Shown: piece after piece, positions 19,953-31,694 of the stretch
How positions within the stretch are numbered: the stretch's first letter is position 1
How the letters are laid out: every line of letters starts with the position of its first letter
Assembly (NCBI RefSeq): GCF_030369675.1
Contig: NZ_CP128477.1
Coordinates: 2,894,001 to 2,958,000 of the forward strand
Source: Peteryoungia algae
Lineage (GTDB): Bacteria; Pseudomonadota; Alphaproteobacteria; Rhizobiales; Rhizobiaceae
Reading direction: 5' to 3'
Length of the DNA stretch: 64,000 nucleotides
Notes under the pieces: generated by a model
Database searches by the model: none
Seen by the model: only the letters and a program-made list of their open reading frames with translations
Told to the model about the DNA's origin: nothing
Program-made: the position numbers and the translations under genes

Positions 19953-19987
19953 CCAGGCGAAGGATTGGCGGACCAACCTTCGCCTGG
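19953..19987 (-). promoter_or_regulatory. Long hairpin in the sucD-sucA gap
   Basis: CCAGGCGAAGG (19953-19963) pairs with CCTTCGCCTGG (19977-19987). Inside it, TTGG pairs with CCAA around a CGGA loop, with a single unpaired A. A second inverted repeat (GGCCGG 19892-19897 / CCGGCC 19902-19907) follows toward sucA. No T run follows, so a simple terminator is unlikely. An mRNA processing or attenuation element separating sucCD from sucAB expression is the likeliest reading. Confidence 0.55.
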
Positions 19988-20001
19988 CCTGATTGTACGT
20001 C

Positions 20002-20904
20002 TCAGCCCTTGAGGACTTCGACCAGCGTCTTGCCGAGGCGTGCCGGCGAAGGCGAAACCTTGATGCCGGCCGCTTCCATGGCTTCGATCTTGGATTCCGC
20101 ATCGCCCTTGCCGCCGGAAACGACAGCGCCGGCATGGCCCATGGTGCGGCCCTTCGGAGCCGTACGGCCGGCGATGAAGCCTGCCATCGGCTTCTTGCGG
20201 CCCTTCTTGGCTTCGTCGATGAGGAACTGCGCCGCATCTTCTTCAGCCGAGCCGCCGATTTCGCCGATCATGATGATCGAAGTCGTGGCCGGATCAGCCA
20301 GGAACATCTCAAGCACGTCGATGAACTCGGTGCCCTTGACCGGGTCGCCGCCGATACCGACAGCCGTTGTCTGGCCGAGGCCTTCGTTCGACGTCTGGAA
20401 CACGGCTTCATAGGTCAGCGTGCCGGAGCGGGAAACAATACCGACAGAGCCCTTGCGGAAGATCGAACCCGGCATGATGCCGATCTTGCACTCTTCCGGC
20501 GTCATGATGCCCGGGCAGTTCGGCCCGAGCAGGCGCGACTTGGACTTGTCGAGACGAGCCTTGACCCGCACCATGTCCATGACCGGGATACCCTCGGTGA
20601 TGCAGGTGATGAACGGGATCTCGGCATCGATGGCCTCTATGATGGCGTCGGCTGCACCTGCCGGCGGAACGTAGATCACGGATGCGTCGGCACCGGTGCG
20701 CTCCTTGGCTTCGGCGACCGAGGCGAAGATCGGCAGGCTTTCGCCCTTCGAGCCGGTCCAGGTTTCGCCACCCTTCTTCGGATGGATACCGCCGACCATC
20801 TGCGTGCCATAATAGGCAAGCGCCTGTTCGGTGTGGAAGGTACCGGTCTTGCCGGTCAGGCCCTGAACGAGGACCTTGGTGTTCTTGTTTACAAGAATAG
20901 ACAT
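20002..20904 (-). CDS. sucD: Succinate-CoA ligase (ADP-forming) subunit alpha
   Basis: This subunit binds CoA and carries the phosphohistidine of succinyl-CoA synthetase (300 residues). The CoA-binding Rossmann motif [10 protein letters not shown] is near residue 15. The phosphorylated His is in [12 protein letters not shown] near residue 247. The GPNCPG segment is also conserved. It follows sucC by 17 bases, as the partner subunit of the heterotetramer. Confidence 0.98.
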   Translation of the reverse strand: MSILVNKNTKVLVQGLTGKTGTFHTEQALAYYGTQMVGGIHPKKGGETWTGSKGESLPIFASVAEAKERTGADASVIYVPPAGAADAIIEAIDAEIPFITCITEGIPVMDMVRVKARLDKSKSRLLGPNCPGIMTPEECKIGIMPGSIFRKGSVGIVSRSGTLTYEAVFQTSNEGLGQTTAVGIGGDPVKGTEFIDVLEMFLADPATTSIIMIGEIGGSAEEDAAQFLIDEAKKGRKKPMAGFIAGRTAPKGRTMGHAGAVVSGGKGDAESKIEAMEAAGIKVSPSPARLGKTLVEVLKG

Positions 20905-20921
20905 CAGATAGGTCCCTCAGA

Positions 20922-22115
<1,194 letters not shown>

Positions 22116-22146
22116 TGTCGTGTCCCTGTTTTGGGCGAAATGGCAA

Positions 22147-23233
<1,087 letters not shown>

Positions 23234-23268
23234 TCGGTTAGAAGATAAAACTCTTACGTAAACGTCAA

Positions 23269-24447
23269 TTAATTCGTCACGGCTTCGTCATGTTCGCTGC
23301 GTTTTGACTGGTGCAGCGCGAGATAATCCGTGCTTCGCATTTCGAAAAGACGCGATATGGTACGGTCGAACTCGAAGCCTTCTGTTCCCTTCTTCTCCGT
23401 CAGCAGCGCCTCCGGCATGGCGACGGCAGACGCAAACAACCGCACGCTGGCATCGTAGAGGGTGTCGATCAGGATGATGAAGCGTTTCGTCTCGTTGCGC
23501 TTGTCCGGCCCGAGATGCGGAATGTTCTCGACGAAGACCACATCGAAGCGTTTGGCAATGGCGAGATAATCCGACGCACCCAATGGCTTCTCGCAAAGAT
23601 CGCCGAAGCTGAAGCGAGCAGATCGGCCGACCGCATGCGGAACTTCGACGCTGCGGCCCTTCATTGATATCGAGACGGGCATTTCAGCCTCGCCCCCGGT
23701 CACACGTGTCCAGGCAATGTCCATCATCTTCGGCGCATCGTCGAGTGGCGCCACATAGACAGGCAGGCTTTCCATCTTCTCCATGCGGTAATCCGTCGGA
23801 GAGTCGAGCGTCGATACGCTCACATTCTTCTTGAGCAGCTCGACGAAGGGCAGGAAGAGGCCGCGATTGAGCCCGTCACGATAAAGATCATCGGGCGCGA
23901 CGTTCGAGGTCGCGACCAGAGTACATCCGCGGGCGAACAATTCGGTGAAGAGCCGCGCGAGGATCATCGCGTCGGCAATATCGGTGACTGTAAATTCGTC
24001 GAAACACAGAAGCTGCGCCTCTTCACGCAAGGCGGCAGCCACCGGAGGCACAGGGTCCGCCTGCTTCGTCTCGCCCGCCTTAAGCTTTTGTCGGTGCGCA
24101 TGAATACGGGCATGCACATCGGCCATGAACTCGTGAAAGTGGGCGCGGCGCTTCTTCTCGATCGGGGCGAGCTTGAAGAACAGATCCATCAGCATGGTCT
24201 TGCCGCGACCGACACTGCCATGAACATAGAGCCCCTTGATCGGGATCTCCTGCTTTCGCCGCTGGGCGAACATCCAGCCCAGCGCGCTTTTTTTGGCCGC
24301 CGGCTTGCTCGCCTTGAACTCCGTCAGAATACGGTCGAGCTTTTCAGCAACATCGAACTGGTAGCGGTCGGGTTGAAGTGTCCCCGCCTCCGTCATCGCG
24401 CGCAACTGCTCGGCGACGCTCAGGCCGTAGTCAGGAACTGGCTGCAT
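23269..24447 (-). CDS. zapE: Cell division protein ZapE / AFG1-like ATPase
   Basis: This AAA-type ATPase of the AFG1/ZapE family has 392 residues. Walker A is GSVGRGKTML at about 82-91 and Walker B is LLCFDEFTV. In E. coli ZapE modulates the FtsZ ring under stress; the mitochondrial relative acts in protein quality control, so either role is possible. It sits directly upstream of mdh on the same strand, a common alphaproteobacterial arrangement. Confidence 0.93.
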   Translation of the reverse strand: MQPVPDYGLSVAEQLRAMTEAGTLQPDRYQFDVAEKLDRILTEFKASKPAAKKSALGWMFAQRRKQEIPIKGLYVHGSVGRGKTMLMDLFFKLAPIEKKRRAHFHEFMADVHARIHAHRQKLKAGETKQADPVPPVAAALREEAQLLCFDEFTVTDIADAMILARLFTELFARGCTLVATSNVAPDDLYRDGLNRGLFLPFVELLKKNVSVSTLDSPTDYRMEKMESLPVYVAPLDDAPKMMDIAWTRVTGGEAEMPVSISMKGRSVEVPHAVGRSARFSFGDLCEKPLGASDYLAIAKRFDVVFVENIPHLGPDKRNETKRFIILIDTLYDASVRLFASAVAMPEALLTEKKGTEGFEFDRTISRLFEMRSTDYLALHQSKRSEHDEAVTN

Positions 24448-24507
24448 GGAATGATGTCCCGCCGGGTGGGTGGCCCGGCAAAGGCCACCGCAGGGATAAG
24501 GGAAGGA

Positions 24508-25032
24508 TCAGCGGCTCAGGCTGACCGGCTGACCGGAAGCGGTGCTGCCGTCGAAGCGGGCATCGGCCGTCTTGTAGACGCTGCCAATGGTATTGCCGTT
24601 GCGATCCTTGAGCACGACCTGCTTGCCCGACACTTCCCAGGACCCCATCGCCGTCAATTCGCCCGCACAACCACGGGTGCCGCCGCGCGAGCCACTGCCG
24701 AGGTTGGTAAGGGTCAGGAACATATCGCAGCTGGATCCGGCGCTCTGGACGCGCCAGTTTCCGACCATCGATTCCTTGGTGACGTCGAGCGCGGTCGCAG
24801 GCGCACCGGCAGCGGGATTGAGGGCGGCCGTGTTCGTTGCAGGCGCCGCCGGAAACTGGGATCCCGCACCTGGAGGCGGCAACTGGCCCGACTGGACCGA
24901 AGGCACAGGCTGCGCCTGTAGCGGGGGAAGCGCACTGTTGGCGGCATTCATGCTGCTGTAGGAGGTCCGCTGGCAACCCGCGAGCGCCAGAAGGATGGCA
25001 GTTCCGGTAACTGCATGGCTGAATTTCATCAT
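24508..25032 (-). CDS. Omp19/AprI-Inh family outer-membrane lipoprotein
   Basis: This 174-residue protein has a lipoprotein signal peptide with the lipobox LALAGC near residue 19. A Ser/Pro/Gln/Ala-rich linker follows at about 30-90. The C-terminal beta-barrel domain ([31 protein letters not shown] in outline) is of the protease-inhibitor Inh type. It resembles Brucella Omp19, which inhibits host and bacterial proteases. Inhibitor activity here is inferred from the fold. It lies between the sdh terminator and zapE. Confidence 0.88.
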   Translation of the reverse strand: MMKFSHAVTGTAILLALAGCQRTSYSSMNAANSALPPLQAQPVPSVQSGQLPPPGAGSQFPAAPATNTAALNPAAGAPATALDVTKESMVGNWRVQSAGSSCDMFLTLTNLGSGSRGGTRGCAGELTAMGSWEVSGKQVVLKDRNGNTIGSVYKTADARFDGSTASGQPVSLSR

Positions 25033-25160
25033 TATACTCCCGCTCTCGCGACCTGTGCCGCAACCTGCCGTACAACTGCACTACAATTATGGTACGCTGA
25101 CATGGTTAATCAAGTTCCATATCGCCCCGGATCCATAGCCGGCACTATACGGATAAATTA

Positions 25161-25190
25161 AGGCCGCCCGAAACGGTTCCCGGGCGGCCT
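25161..25190 (-). terminator. Rho-independent terminator of sdhCDAB
   Basis: AGGCCGCCCG (25161-25170) pairs with CGGGCGGCCT (25181-25190). On the minus strand the stem is followed by TAATTTAT, 23 bases beyond the sdhB stop. Confidence 0.75.
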
Positions 25191-25212
25191 CTCGAAGTTT
25201 TGACAATTTCGC

Positions 25213-25992
25213 TCAGGCGCGGCGCTCGACCATCATCTTCTTGATTTCAGCGATGGCCTTGGCCGGATTGAGGCCCTTCGGGCAGGCTTGCGCGCAGTTC
25301 ATGATCGTATGGCAGCGATAGAGACGGAACGGATCCTCGAGATTGTCGAGGCGCTCGCCGGTGGCTTCGTCTCTGGAATCGATCAGCCAGCGATAGGCCT
25401 GCAGCAGGACGGCCGGACCGAGGTAACGGTCGCCGTTCCACCAGTAGCTGGGACAGGAGGTCGAGCAGCAGGCGCACAGGATGCACTCGTAGAGACCGTC
25501 GAGCTTCTGGCGGTCCTCATGGCTCTGTTTCCACTCCTTGGCAGGCGCCGGGGAAACGGTCTTCAGCCAGGGCTCGATCGAACGGTGCTGGGCGTAGAAG
25601 TTCGTCAGATCCGGCACCAGATCCTTGACGACCGGCAGATGCGGCAGCGGATAGACCTTCACCGTCCCGTTCACTTCATCCATGCCCTTGGTGCAGGCCA
25701 GCGTGTTGGTCCCGTCGATGTTCATCGCGCAGGACCCGCAAATGCCCTCACGGCAGGACCGGCGCAGCGTCAGCGTCGGGTCGATATTGTTCTTGATGTA
25801 CAAGAGACCATCGAGAACCATCGGGCCACAATCGTCGACATCGATGTAGTAGGTATCGATGCGCGGGTTCGCGTCGTCATCCGGGCTCCAGCGATAGACC
25901 CGGTATTCCCGAACATTCTTGGCACCGGCCGGCTTCGGCCAGACCTTGCCTTCGGTGACCTGAGAGTTCTTGGGAAGAGCAAGTTCAACCAT
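25213..25992 (-). CDS. sdhB: Succinate dehydrogenase iron-sulfur subunit
   Basis: This complex II electron-transfer subunit (259 residues) carries three clusters. The 2Fe-2S ligands are in CREGICGSC with a downstream Cys in NTLACTKG. The 4Fe-4S and 3Fe-4S ligands are in [12 protein letters not shown] and [12 protein letters not shown]. It is the last gene of sdhCDAB, 17 bases after sdhA and followed by a clear terminator. Confidence 0.99.
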   Translation of the reverse strand: MVELALPKNSQVTEGKVWPKPAGAKNVREYRVYRWSPDDDANPRIDTYYIDVDDCGPMVLDGLLYIKNNIDPTLTLRRSCREGICGSCAMNIDGTNTLACTKGMDEVNGTVKVYPLPHLPVVKDLVPDLTNFYAQHRSIEPWLKTVSPAPAKEWKQSHEDRQKLDGLYECILCACCSTSCPSYWWNGDRYLGPAVLLQAYRWLIDSRDEATGERLDNLEDPFRLYRCHTIMNCAQACPKGLNPAKAIAEIKKMMVERRA

Positions 25993-26009
25993 GTCCTATA
26001 CCTCTCAAA

Positions 26010-27854
26010 TCAATAAACGCGTGCCTTGGGCGCGATCTTGTAGGGATCGATGCCTTCGGCGATGAGTTCCGTGTGGACAGGACGGTAGTCGAGCTTCACG
26101 TCGCCAGCTTCGCTGACCCAGGCCAGCGTATGCTTGCGCCAGTTGACGTCGTCGCGGCCGGCGAAAGGACCATCGACATAGTCCTCGCGGGCGTGACTGC
26201 CGCGGCTTTCCTTGCGCGCTTCCGCGCCATAAACCGTGGTGATGGCGTTGGCCATCAGGTTGTGCAGTTCCAGCGTCTCGACCAGATCCGAATTCCAGAT
26301 CATCGAACGATCGGTGACCTTGACGTCAGGCAGTTCCTTCCAGATTGCCGAAAGGCGCTTGCAGCCGCTTTCGAGCGATTCCTGGGTGCGGAACACCGCT
26401 GCGTCGTCCTGCATGGCGCGCTGCATCTTGTCGCGCAGCACGGCGGTCGGTGTCTGACCGGACGCATGGCGCGTCGCGTCGAAGCGGTCCATGATCTTGT
26501 CGCAGGCGGCGGTGTTGAGCGCCGGGATCGGCGACGTGCGATCGATGACTTCGGCAGCCCGGATCGCGGCCGCACGACCGAAGACAACGAGGTCGATCAG
26601 CGAGTTCGAGCCCAGACGGTTGGCGCCATGCACGGATGCGCAGCCGGCTTCGCCGACGGCCATCAGGCCCGGGATCACCCGTTCCGGATTGTTCGAATCG
26701 GCATTGAGCACTTCGCCCCAATAGTTCGTCGGAATGCCGCCCATGTTGTAGTGAACGGTCGGCAGAACCGGGATCGGTTCGCGGGTCACATCAACGCCGG
26801 CGAAGATCTTGGCGCTCTCGGAAATGCCCGGCAGGCGCTCGTGAAGAACAGCCGGATCGAGATGGTCGAGATGCAGGAAGATGTGGTCCTTGTTCTTGCC
26901 GACGCCGCGGCCTTCACGGATTTCCATCGTCATGCAGCGCGAAACGACGTCGCGCGAGGCAAGGTCCTTGGCCGACGGAGCGTAACGCTCCATGAAGCGC
27001 TCGCCTTCGGAGTTGACGAGATAACCGCCTTCGCCGCGTGCACCTTCGGTGATCAGACAGCCAGCGCCGTAGATACCGGTCGGGTGGAACTGGACGAATT
27101 CCATATCCTGCAAAGGCAGGCCCGCGCGCGCGATCATGCCGCCGCCGTCGCCGGTGCAGGTATGCGCCGATGTCGCGGAGAAGTAGGCGCGGCCATAACC
27201 GCCGGTCGCCAGAACGACCATCTTGGCCGAGAAGCGATGGATCGTGCCGTCATCGAGGTTCCAGGCGACAACGCCGGTGCAACGGCTGCCATCGTCAGAC
27301 ATGATCAGGTCGAGTGCGAAATACTCGATGAAGAACTCGGCATTGTTGCGCAGCGACTGGCCGTAAAGCGTGTGCAGGATGGCGTGGCCGGTACGGTCGG
27401 CGGCAGCGCAGGTGCGCTGCACCGGCGGGCCTTCGCCGTAGTTCTGCATGTGGCCGCCGAAGGGCCGCTGATAGATCTTGCCTTCCTCGTTACGCGAGAA
27501 CGGCACGCCGTAATGCTCAAGCTCATAGACCGCCTTCGGCGCTTCCATGGCGAGATACTGCATGGCGTCGACGTCGCCGAGCCAGTCGGACCCCTTGACG
27601 GTGTCGTAGAGATGCCACTGCCAGCAATCGGGCGTCATGTTGTTCAGCGAGGCGGCGATACCGCCCTGGGCTGCAACCGTGTGGCTACGGGTCGGGAAAA
27701 CCTTGGTGATGCAGGCCGTCTTGAAGCCCTGTTCGGCCATGCCGAGCGTCGCACGCAGACCGGCGCCACCGGCACCGACGACCACGACGTCGTAGGAATG
27801 GTCAACATAGGTGTATGCCTTGCCGGTCTGGGCGAAGTTATGAATGGTTGCCAT
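26010..27854 (-). CDS. sdhA: Succinate dehydrogenase flavoprotein subunit
   Basis: This is the FAD-containing catalytic subunit of complex II (614 residues). The dinucleotide fold is [10 protein letters not shown] near residue 27. The covalent-FAD His is in [11 protein letters not shown], and the active-site [10 protein letters not shown] and [11 protein letters not shown] motifs follow. It starts six bases after sdhD and precedes sdhB. Confidence 0.99.
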   Translation of the reverse strand: MATIHNFAQTGKAYTYVDHSYDVVVVGAGGAGLRATLGMAEQGFKTACITKVFPTRSHTVAAQGGIAASLNNMTPDCWQWHLYDTVKGSDWLGDVDAMQYLAMEAPKAVYELEHYGVPFSRNEEGKIYQRPFGGHMQNYGEGPPVQRTCAAADRTGHAILHTLYGQSLRNNAEFFIEYFALDLIMSDDGSRCTGVVAWNLDDGTIHRFSAKMVVLATGGYGRAYFSATSAHTCTGDGGGMIARAGLPLQDMEFVQFHPTGIYGAGCLITEGARGEGGYLVNSEGERFMERYAPSAKDLASRDVVSRCMTMEIREGRGVGKNKDHIFLHLDHLDPAVLHERLPGISESAKIFAGVDVTREPIPVLPTVHYNMGGIPTNYWGEVLNADSNNPERVIPGLMAVGEAGCASVHGANRLGSNSLIDLVVFGRAAAIRAAEVIDRTSPIPALNTAACDKIMDRFDATRHASGQTPTAVLRDKMQRAMQDDAAVFRTQESLESGCKRLSAIWKELPDVKVTDRSMIWNSDLVETLELHNLMANAITTVYGAEARKESRGSHAREDYVDGPFAGRDDVNWRKHTLAWVSEAGDVKLDYRPVHTELIAEGIDPYKIAPKARVY

Positions 27855-27860
27855 GTTGAT

Positions 27861-28241
27861 TTATCCTACGAATGCGATCTTCAAGATGGCGAAAAGACAG
27901 AGGCCACCGATCAGGATCGCGAAGAACGTGTTCAGCATCAGAAGCAGCAGCTTGGTGACATGTGCATGGACATAGTCCTCGATGATCACCTGCATACCCA
28001 GCTTCATATGGATCAGGGCCGAAAGCACGACCAGAGCCATGACGACGGCAACGAGCGGGTGCGACAATGCGCCAACCACCTCGGCATAAGGCGCGCCGTT
28101 GTACATGACGAGGAAGCCGACGAAGAAAAGGATCAGCGGAATATTGGCGACGGCCGTGACGCGCTGGCGCCAGAAGTGCTCGGTGCCTTCCTTGGCCGAG
28201 CCGAGACCGCGGACCTTGCCGAGCGGAGTGCGCATATCCAT
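27861..28241 (-). CDS. sdhD: Succinate dehydrogenase membrane anchor subunit
   Basis: This 126-residue membrane anchor has three hydrophobic helices. The conserved [15 protein letters not shown] segment contains a haem/quinone-site His and the Asp-Tyr pair. The ATG at 28241 ([10 protein letters not shown]) is the family-like start; the open frame continues upstream through sdhC in a different frame and is not used. It starts 11 bases after sdhC stops. Confidence 0.95.
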   Translation of the reverse strand: MDMRTPLGKVRGLGSAKEGTEHFWRQRVTAVANIPLILFFVGFLVMYNGAPYAEVVGALSHPLVAVVMALVVLSALIHMKLGMQVIIEDYVHAHVTKLLLLMLNTFFAILIGGLCLFAILKIAFVG

Positions 28242-28252
28242 GGATGGGTGCC

Positions 28253-28648
28253 TCAGGTGCGAATGATATAGGCAACGACCCAGACGAGGATCGTCAGGAC
28301 GACGGATGCGATGATGTTGGCTTTGGCGAGCTTCGTCGAGAAATGCTTGTCGAAGCCGTAGCCGACATCCCACATCAGGTGGCGGAGACCGCCGAGCATG
28401 TGATGGACAAGCGCCCAGGTATAGCCGAACAGGATGAGGCGACCGATGATGGTCCCCATGAACCAGTTGACCCACTCGAAGTAGTCGGCGCCCGTCGAGG
28501 CTGCCACCAACCACCACGCAACCAGGATCGTGCCGAAATAGAGCGCCGCACCGGTGATACGGTGCAAGATCGACATGATCATCGTGGGAATGGGCTTGTA
28601 GATTTGCAGGTGCGGCGACAGGGGCCGGTTTTTAGTCACATTCGCCAT
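28253..28648 (-). CDS. sdhC: Succinate dehydrogenase cytochrome b556 subunit
   Basis: This 131-residue anchor begins with the family motif [12 protein letters not shown]. Three membrane helices follow, and the [13 protein letters not shown] segment in the second helix bears the haem b ligand. It is the first gene of the operon. Its upstream region (28649-28934) is shared with a divergent small gene and contains a large dyad element. Confidence 0.97.
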   Translation of the reverse strand: MANVTKNRPLSPHLQIYKPIPTMIMSILHRITGAALYFGTILVAWWLVAASTGADYFEWVNWFMGTIIGRLILFGYTWALVHHMLGGLRHLMWDVGYGFDKHFSTKLAKANIIASVVLTILVWVVAYIIRT

Positions 28649-28697
28649 CTAAACCTCGCGGCGTCTCGATGCGGTCCGATCATACGGACATACTGTT

Positions 28698-28730
28698 TGC
28701 AATGTGTCACAACGTTTGTGGTGCATTGCA
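28698..28730. promoter_or_regulatory. Imperfect 33-bp dyad upstream of sdhC (operator-like)
   Basis: TGCAATG (28698-28704) and CATTGCA (28724-28730) are perfect inverted arms. Nested inside, CACAA and TTGTG form a second inverted pair around a CGT centre. The element lies 50-82 bases before the sdhC start, where an operator would be expected. I cannot assign it to a known regulator. Confidence 0.45.
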
Positions 28731-28899
28731 TCAGGGGGACGTTTAATCCTCGAACTCCCGGACGACAAGCACATTCGCCTGACGATTTCAATTTAATCGA
28801 TTCGCGTGAATAGAACTTTAGTGCCACGACGAACGATATTCTTACTACGAAAAAAGCGTGGAAGTGGATGACTTTAGCAACCTGATGCGGCATGCTGCG

Positions 28900-28915
28900 T
28901 TAACGATTTGTTAAC
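28900..28915 (+). promoter_or_regulatory. CtrA-type box (TTAA-N7-TTAAC)
   Basis: TTAA (28900-28903), a seven-base spacer and TTAAC (28911-28915) match the full CtrA consensus of alphaproteobacteria. The box ends 19 bases before the ATG of the small secreted protein at 28935. That is close to the ribosome site and suggests either a very short leader or a repressing position. Confidence 0.45.
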
Positions 28916-28934
28916 CGCGTTCGGAGGCCCCCTC

Positions 28935-29294
28935 ATGCTCAAGCATCGTCTCGCCGTGATGGCTCTGACCGTCTTGCTCGGATCCGTCGCTGGCATAGCC
29001 GAAGCGGGTGAACGCCACAGCCGCAACCAGTCTCATCATCACGGACGCGGACAAGCGATCATCGGCAGCAACGGCCTCCCATCCGTCATCCCCGGCATCG
29101 GCACTTTTGCCGGCAGCATCTCCGGTCTGCGGATCAAGGGCAACGGTGTCTTCATTGCCATTGATCGCGACGCAAGACCAAAAGTCGTGACCTACCGCGC
29201 ACCGAAGGCCAAGATCATTGAAATTTCAGCGGAAAACCATGAAGAAGCCTGCTCGTTCGAAGCTGGCGTCTGCGTCATCCGACCGAAGAACTAG
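28935..29294 (+). CDS. Small secreted His-rich protein of unknown function
   Basis: This 119-residue protein has a Sec signal peptide (MLKHRLAVMALTVLLGSVAGIAEA) and a histidine-rich stretch (HSRNQSHHHGRG) just after the cleavage region. The middle is glycine-rich, and the C-terminal tail has two cysteines (EEACSFEAGVC). The ATG at 28935 has GGAGG upstream; a start at 28908 is open but less likely. It may bind metal, but that is inference from composition. Its stop shares the palindrome CTAG with the stop of the converging methyltransferase gene. Confidence 0.75.
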   Translation: MLKHRLAVMALTVLLGSVAGIAEAGERHSRNQSHHHGRGQAIIGSNGLPSVIPGIGTFAGSISGLRIKGNGVFIAIDRDARPKVVTYRAPKAKIIEISAENHEEACSFEAGVCVIRPKN

Positions 29295-29968
29295 AGAAAT
29301 TTCCACACGGTCGTCTTCTTCACTTCGCTGTCCTCCAGCACCCGCGTAACCGGCACCTGATAGGTTGCCAGTTCTTCCAGCTGCCCGGTAGGCCGATAGC
29401 TTCGCCCCGGATCGCCCACGAGAACGACGCATCCGTCCTTTGCGACGGCAGAGAACCACGTGACCAGCGATCGGGCGAATTCACTCTCGTAGAAAACATC
29501 ACCCGCCAGGACCACATCGACATCGACCGAGCGTCCAATGAGATCATCATTGGTAAAATCAACCGCCACGCCATTCAGGGCAGCATTCAGTCGCACGGCA
29601 GTTTTGGCCCAGGGATCGATGTCGGCGGCGACGACATCCGCCGCCCCAGCCATCGCAGCGGCGATCGCGACCATGCCCGACCCACTGGCAAAATCCAGCA
29701 CCCGCTTGCCCCGAACCGTTTCCGGATGATCGAGCACATAGCGCGCGAGCCCCTGACCACCCGCCCAGGCAAAGGCCCAGAACGGTGGCGGCAAGCCGAT
29801 CGCCTCGAGATCTTCCTCGGTCTTCAGCCAGAGATCATGCACCTCGCTCGCGAGGTGGAGGCGAATCTCCGGCACATGCGGCGGCGACAGCACGCTGGTG
29901 TTTTCACGGATGAAACGATCGGGATCGGTGTTCACGGACGGATCAGACGGGCGGATTGTCGAGACCAC
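29291..29968 (-). CDS. Class I SAM-dependent protein lysine methyltransferase (ETFB-KMT/METTL20-like)
   Basis: This 225-residue seven-beta-strand methyltransferase has motif I VLDFASGSGM near residue 90, an acidic residue in AADIDPWA and the post-I AGDVFY motif. It resembles the METTL20/ETFB lysine methyltransferase group, whose bacterial members modify the electron-transfer flavoprotein beta subunit and ribosomal protein L7/L12. The substrate here is inferred. The start is GTG at 29968, overlapping the EVE gene's end by 26 bases. A GTG 11 codons in is also possible. Confidence 0.85.
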   Translation of the reverse strand: MVSTIRPSDPSVNTDPDRFIRENTSVLSPPHVPEIRLHLASEVHDLWLKTEEDLEAIGLPPPFWAFAWAGGQGLARYVLDHPETVRGKRVLDFASGSGMVAIAAAMAGAADVVAADIDPWAKTAVRLNAALNGVAVDFTNDDLIGRSVDVDVVLAGDVFYESEFARSLVTWFSAVAKDGCVVLVGDPGRSYRPTGQLEELATYQVPVTRVLEDSEVKKTTVWKFL

Positions 29969-30374
29969 CCATACGGCAGACCTCGAAATATTCGTCTTCC
30001 GTCACCGGCTGGACCGAGAGCCGCATGGAAGTGACGAGCGCCATCTTAGAAAGCTTCTCGTTCGCCTTGACGTCTTTGAGGCTGACGGGCTTCGGCATGT
30101 CGCAGACGGCCCTGATATCGACGCAGTCCCAGCGGGCATCCCCCTCGGCGGTCGAATCCGGATGCGAGAGCGCGCACACCTCGACGATGCCGACGACTTC
30201 CAGACCCTCGTTGGAGTGATAGAAGAAACCCTTGTCGCCGATCTTCATCGCCCGCATGTTGTTGCGCGCCAGGTAGTTGCGAACGCCCGTCCATTCTTCG
30301 CCGGCCGCACCCTTGGCCTTCTGCATCTCCCAGGACCACTTGAACGGTTCGGACTTGTAGAGCCAGAATGCCAT
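29943..30374 (-). CDS. EVE domain-containing protein
   Basis: This 143-residue protein is a single EVE domain of the PUA-like fold. It opens with the family signature FWLYKSEPFKWSW, followed by WTGVRNYLARNNMRAMKIGDKGFFYHS in outline. In the family these domains bind modified bases in DNA or RNA; the partner here is unknown. It lies five bases from the YciI gene and overlaps the methyltransferase gene, in the tsaD-gpsA run. Confidence 0.93.
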   Translation of the reverse strand: MAFWLYKSEPFKWSWEMQKAKGAAGEEWTGVRNYLARNNMRAMKIGDKGFFYHSNEGLEVVGIVEVCALSHPDSTAEGDARWDCVDIRAVCDMPKPVSLKDVKANEKLSKMALVTSMRLSVQPVTEDEYFEVCRMGGLDNPPV

Positions 30375-30379
30375 TATCT

Positions 30380-30676
30380 TTAAGCCTCGGGATTGTTGAA
30401 GGCCCAGTTATAGGGCTTGATCTCGACGCTCTCGAACAGCCCGGCCTTTGCATAGGGATCCTGCGCTGCAAGTGCTTTTGCCGCCTCGATGTTGTCGGCT
30501 GCGATAAGCAGCATCGAACCACAGGGCTTGCCGTCGGAATCGAGGAAAGGGCCGGCGATCTTCAACTGGCCTGCGGCATTGAGCCCGTTCAGCCACTCGA
30601 CATGCGGCGGACGCGTTTCCATCCGAAGATTCAGGTGTTCAGGCTTGTCGGCGCAGATGACGGCAAACAGCATCAT
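30380..30676 (-). CDS. YciI family protein
   Basis: This 98-residue protein has the ferredoxin-like YciI fold. Visible features are a first strand MLFAVICADKPE, a HVEWLNGLNAAGQLKIAGP helix/strand, and the terminal DPYAKAGLFESVEIKPYNW. The His in RPPHVEWL and a nearby Asp correspond to the putative catalytic pair of the family. Its biochemical role is not established. It lies between gpsA (28 bases) and the EVE gene. Confidence 0.92.
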   Translation of the reverse strand: MMLFAVICADKPEHLNLRMETRPPHVEWLNGLNAAGQLKIAGPFLDSDGKPCGSMLLIAADNIEAAKALAAQDPYAKAGLFESVEIKPYNWAFNNPEA

Positions 30677-30704
30677 GGTTCTCCTTGGGGTCTCTCGAGC
30701 GGGC

Positions 30705-31694
30705 TCATTCTGTGGTGATTGGCCGCGACATCAGTTGGGTGATCGCAGTCGGGATGTCCAGCCTGCCATCGATGATCGCGGCGACGGCCTGCGTGATCGG
30801 CATCTCGATCTGGTGACCTTCAGCGAGGCGGGCAGAAACCGCAGCAGCAAAAGCGCCCTCGACGAGGGAGCCATGCTGGGCAGCGATTGGTTCACCGCGC
30901 CCGAGTGCGATTCCGAATCGCAGATTGCGCGACTGGTGGCTGGTGGCCGTCAGCACGAGATCGCCGAGGCCCGACAGGCCGCGCACCGTATCCCCGCGAC
31001 CGCCCATGGCATCGACGAGCCGCGACATTTCGGCAAGGCCCCGCGCGATGAGGGCTGCCCGCGCCGAATCGCCGAGCCCCATGCCCTCCACGATACCGCA
31101 GGCAATCGCGAGCACGTTTTTCAACGCGCCCCCGAGTTGCACACCGATCCGGTCGTCGGAGGCATAGAGGCGGAAGGTCTGGCCGGAGATCACCTTGGCA
31201 AGATGTTCGGCAAGCATCAGTTCCTGCGCAGCAATTGCCATGGCCGTCGGCAAACCCTTGGCGATGTCGGCCGCGAAGCCAGGGCCGGAGAGCATCGCAA
31301 TCGGATGGCCCGGCAATGCAGTCTCTAGAACGTCTGTCAGAAGGCGCGAGGTCTGTTTCTCGATACCCTTGGCGCAAATCACGACAGGCACGCCGGCTTT
31401 CAGATGCGGCCCATAGGTTTGGGCGGCCGCGATTTGCGCCTGCGATGGCATGGCAAAAAGCACGATGTCTGACTCGTTCAGATCTTCCGCCCGCGCCGAA
31501 AACCCCAGGGATGGGGGAAGCTGAATGCCCGGTAGCGCACTCTCGTGCACACGGTCTGACTGCAAATCAGCCATGACCGAGGGATCGCGACCGATCAGCA
31601 ACGCCTGTGCCTTGCCCGTCTGGGCGATCACGGCGGCGAGCGCCGTGCCGAAGGCACCCGCGCCGATGACAGCGATACGTGGCATCCCGCTCAT
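30705..31694 (-). CDS. gpsA: Glycerol-3-phosphate dehydrogenase (NAD(P)+)
   Basis: This enzyme reduces dihydroxyacetone phosphate to sn-glycerol-3-phosphate for phospholipid synthesis (329 residues). The Rossmann motif is GAGAFG at about 11-16. The ICAKGIEK segment, LSGPGFA and the catalytic-Lys region [12 protein letters not shown] are conserved. ATG 31694 overlaps the tsaD stop (ATGA), so translation is coupled. Met at 31685 is an alternative start. Confidence 0.97.
   Translation of the reverse strand: MSGMPRIAVIGAGAFGTALAAVIAQTGKAQALLIGRDPSVMADLQSDRVHESALPGIQLPPSLGFSARAEDLNESDIVLFAMPSQAQIAAAQTYGPHLKAGVPVVICAKGIEKQTSRLLTDVLETALPGHPIAMLSGPGFAADIAKGLPTAMAIAAQELMLAEHLAKVISGQTFRLYASDDRIGVQLGGALKNVLAIACGIVEGMGLGDSARAALIARGLAEMSRLVDAMGGRGDTVRGLSGLGDLVLTATSHQSRNLRFGIALGRGEPIAAQHGSLVEGAFAAAVSARLAEGHQIEMPITQAVAAIIDGRLDIPTAITQLMSRPITTE

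Noticed and set aside
26073..28271. 732-codon plus-strand frame opposite sdhA/sdhD
   Set aside because: It is a shadow of the certain sdhA gene; it has no family features.
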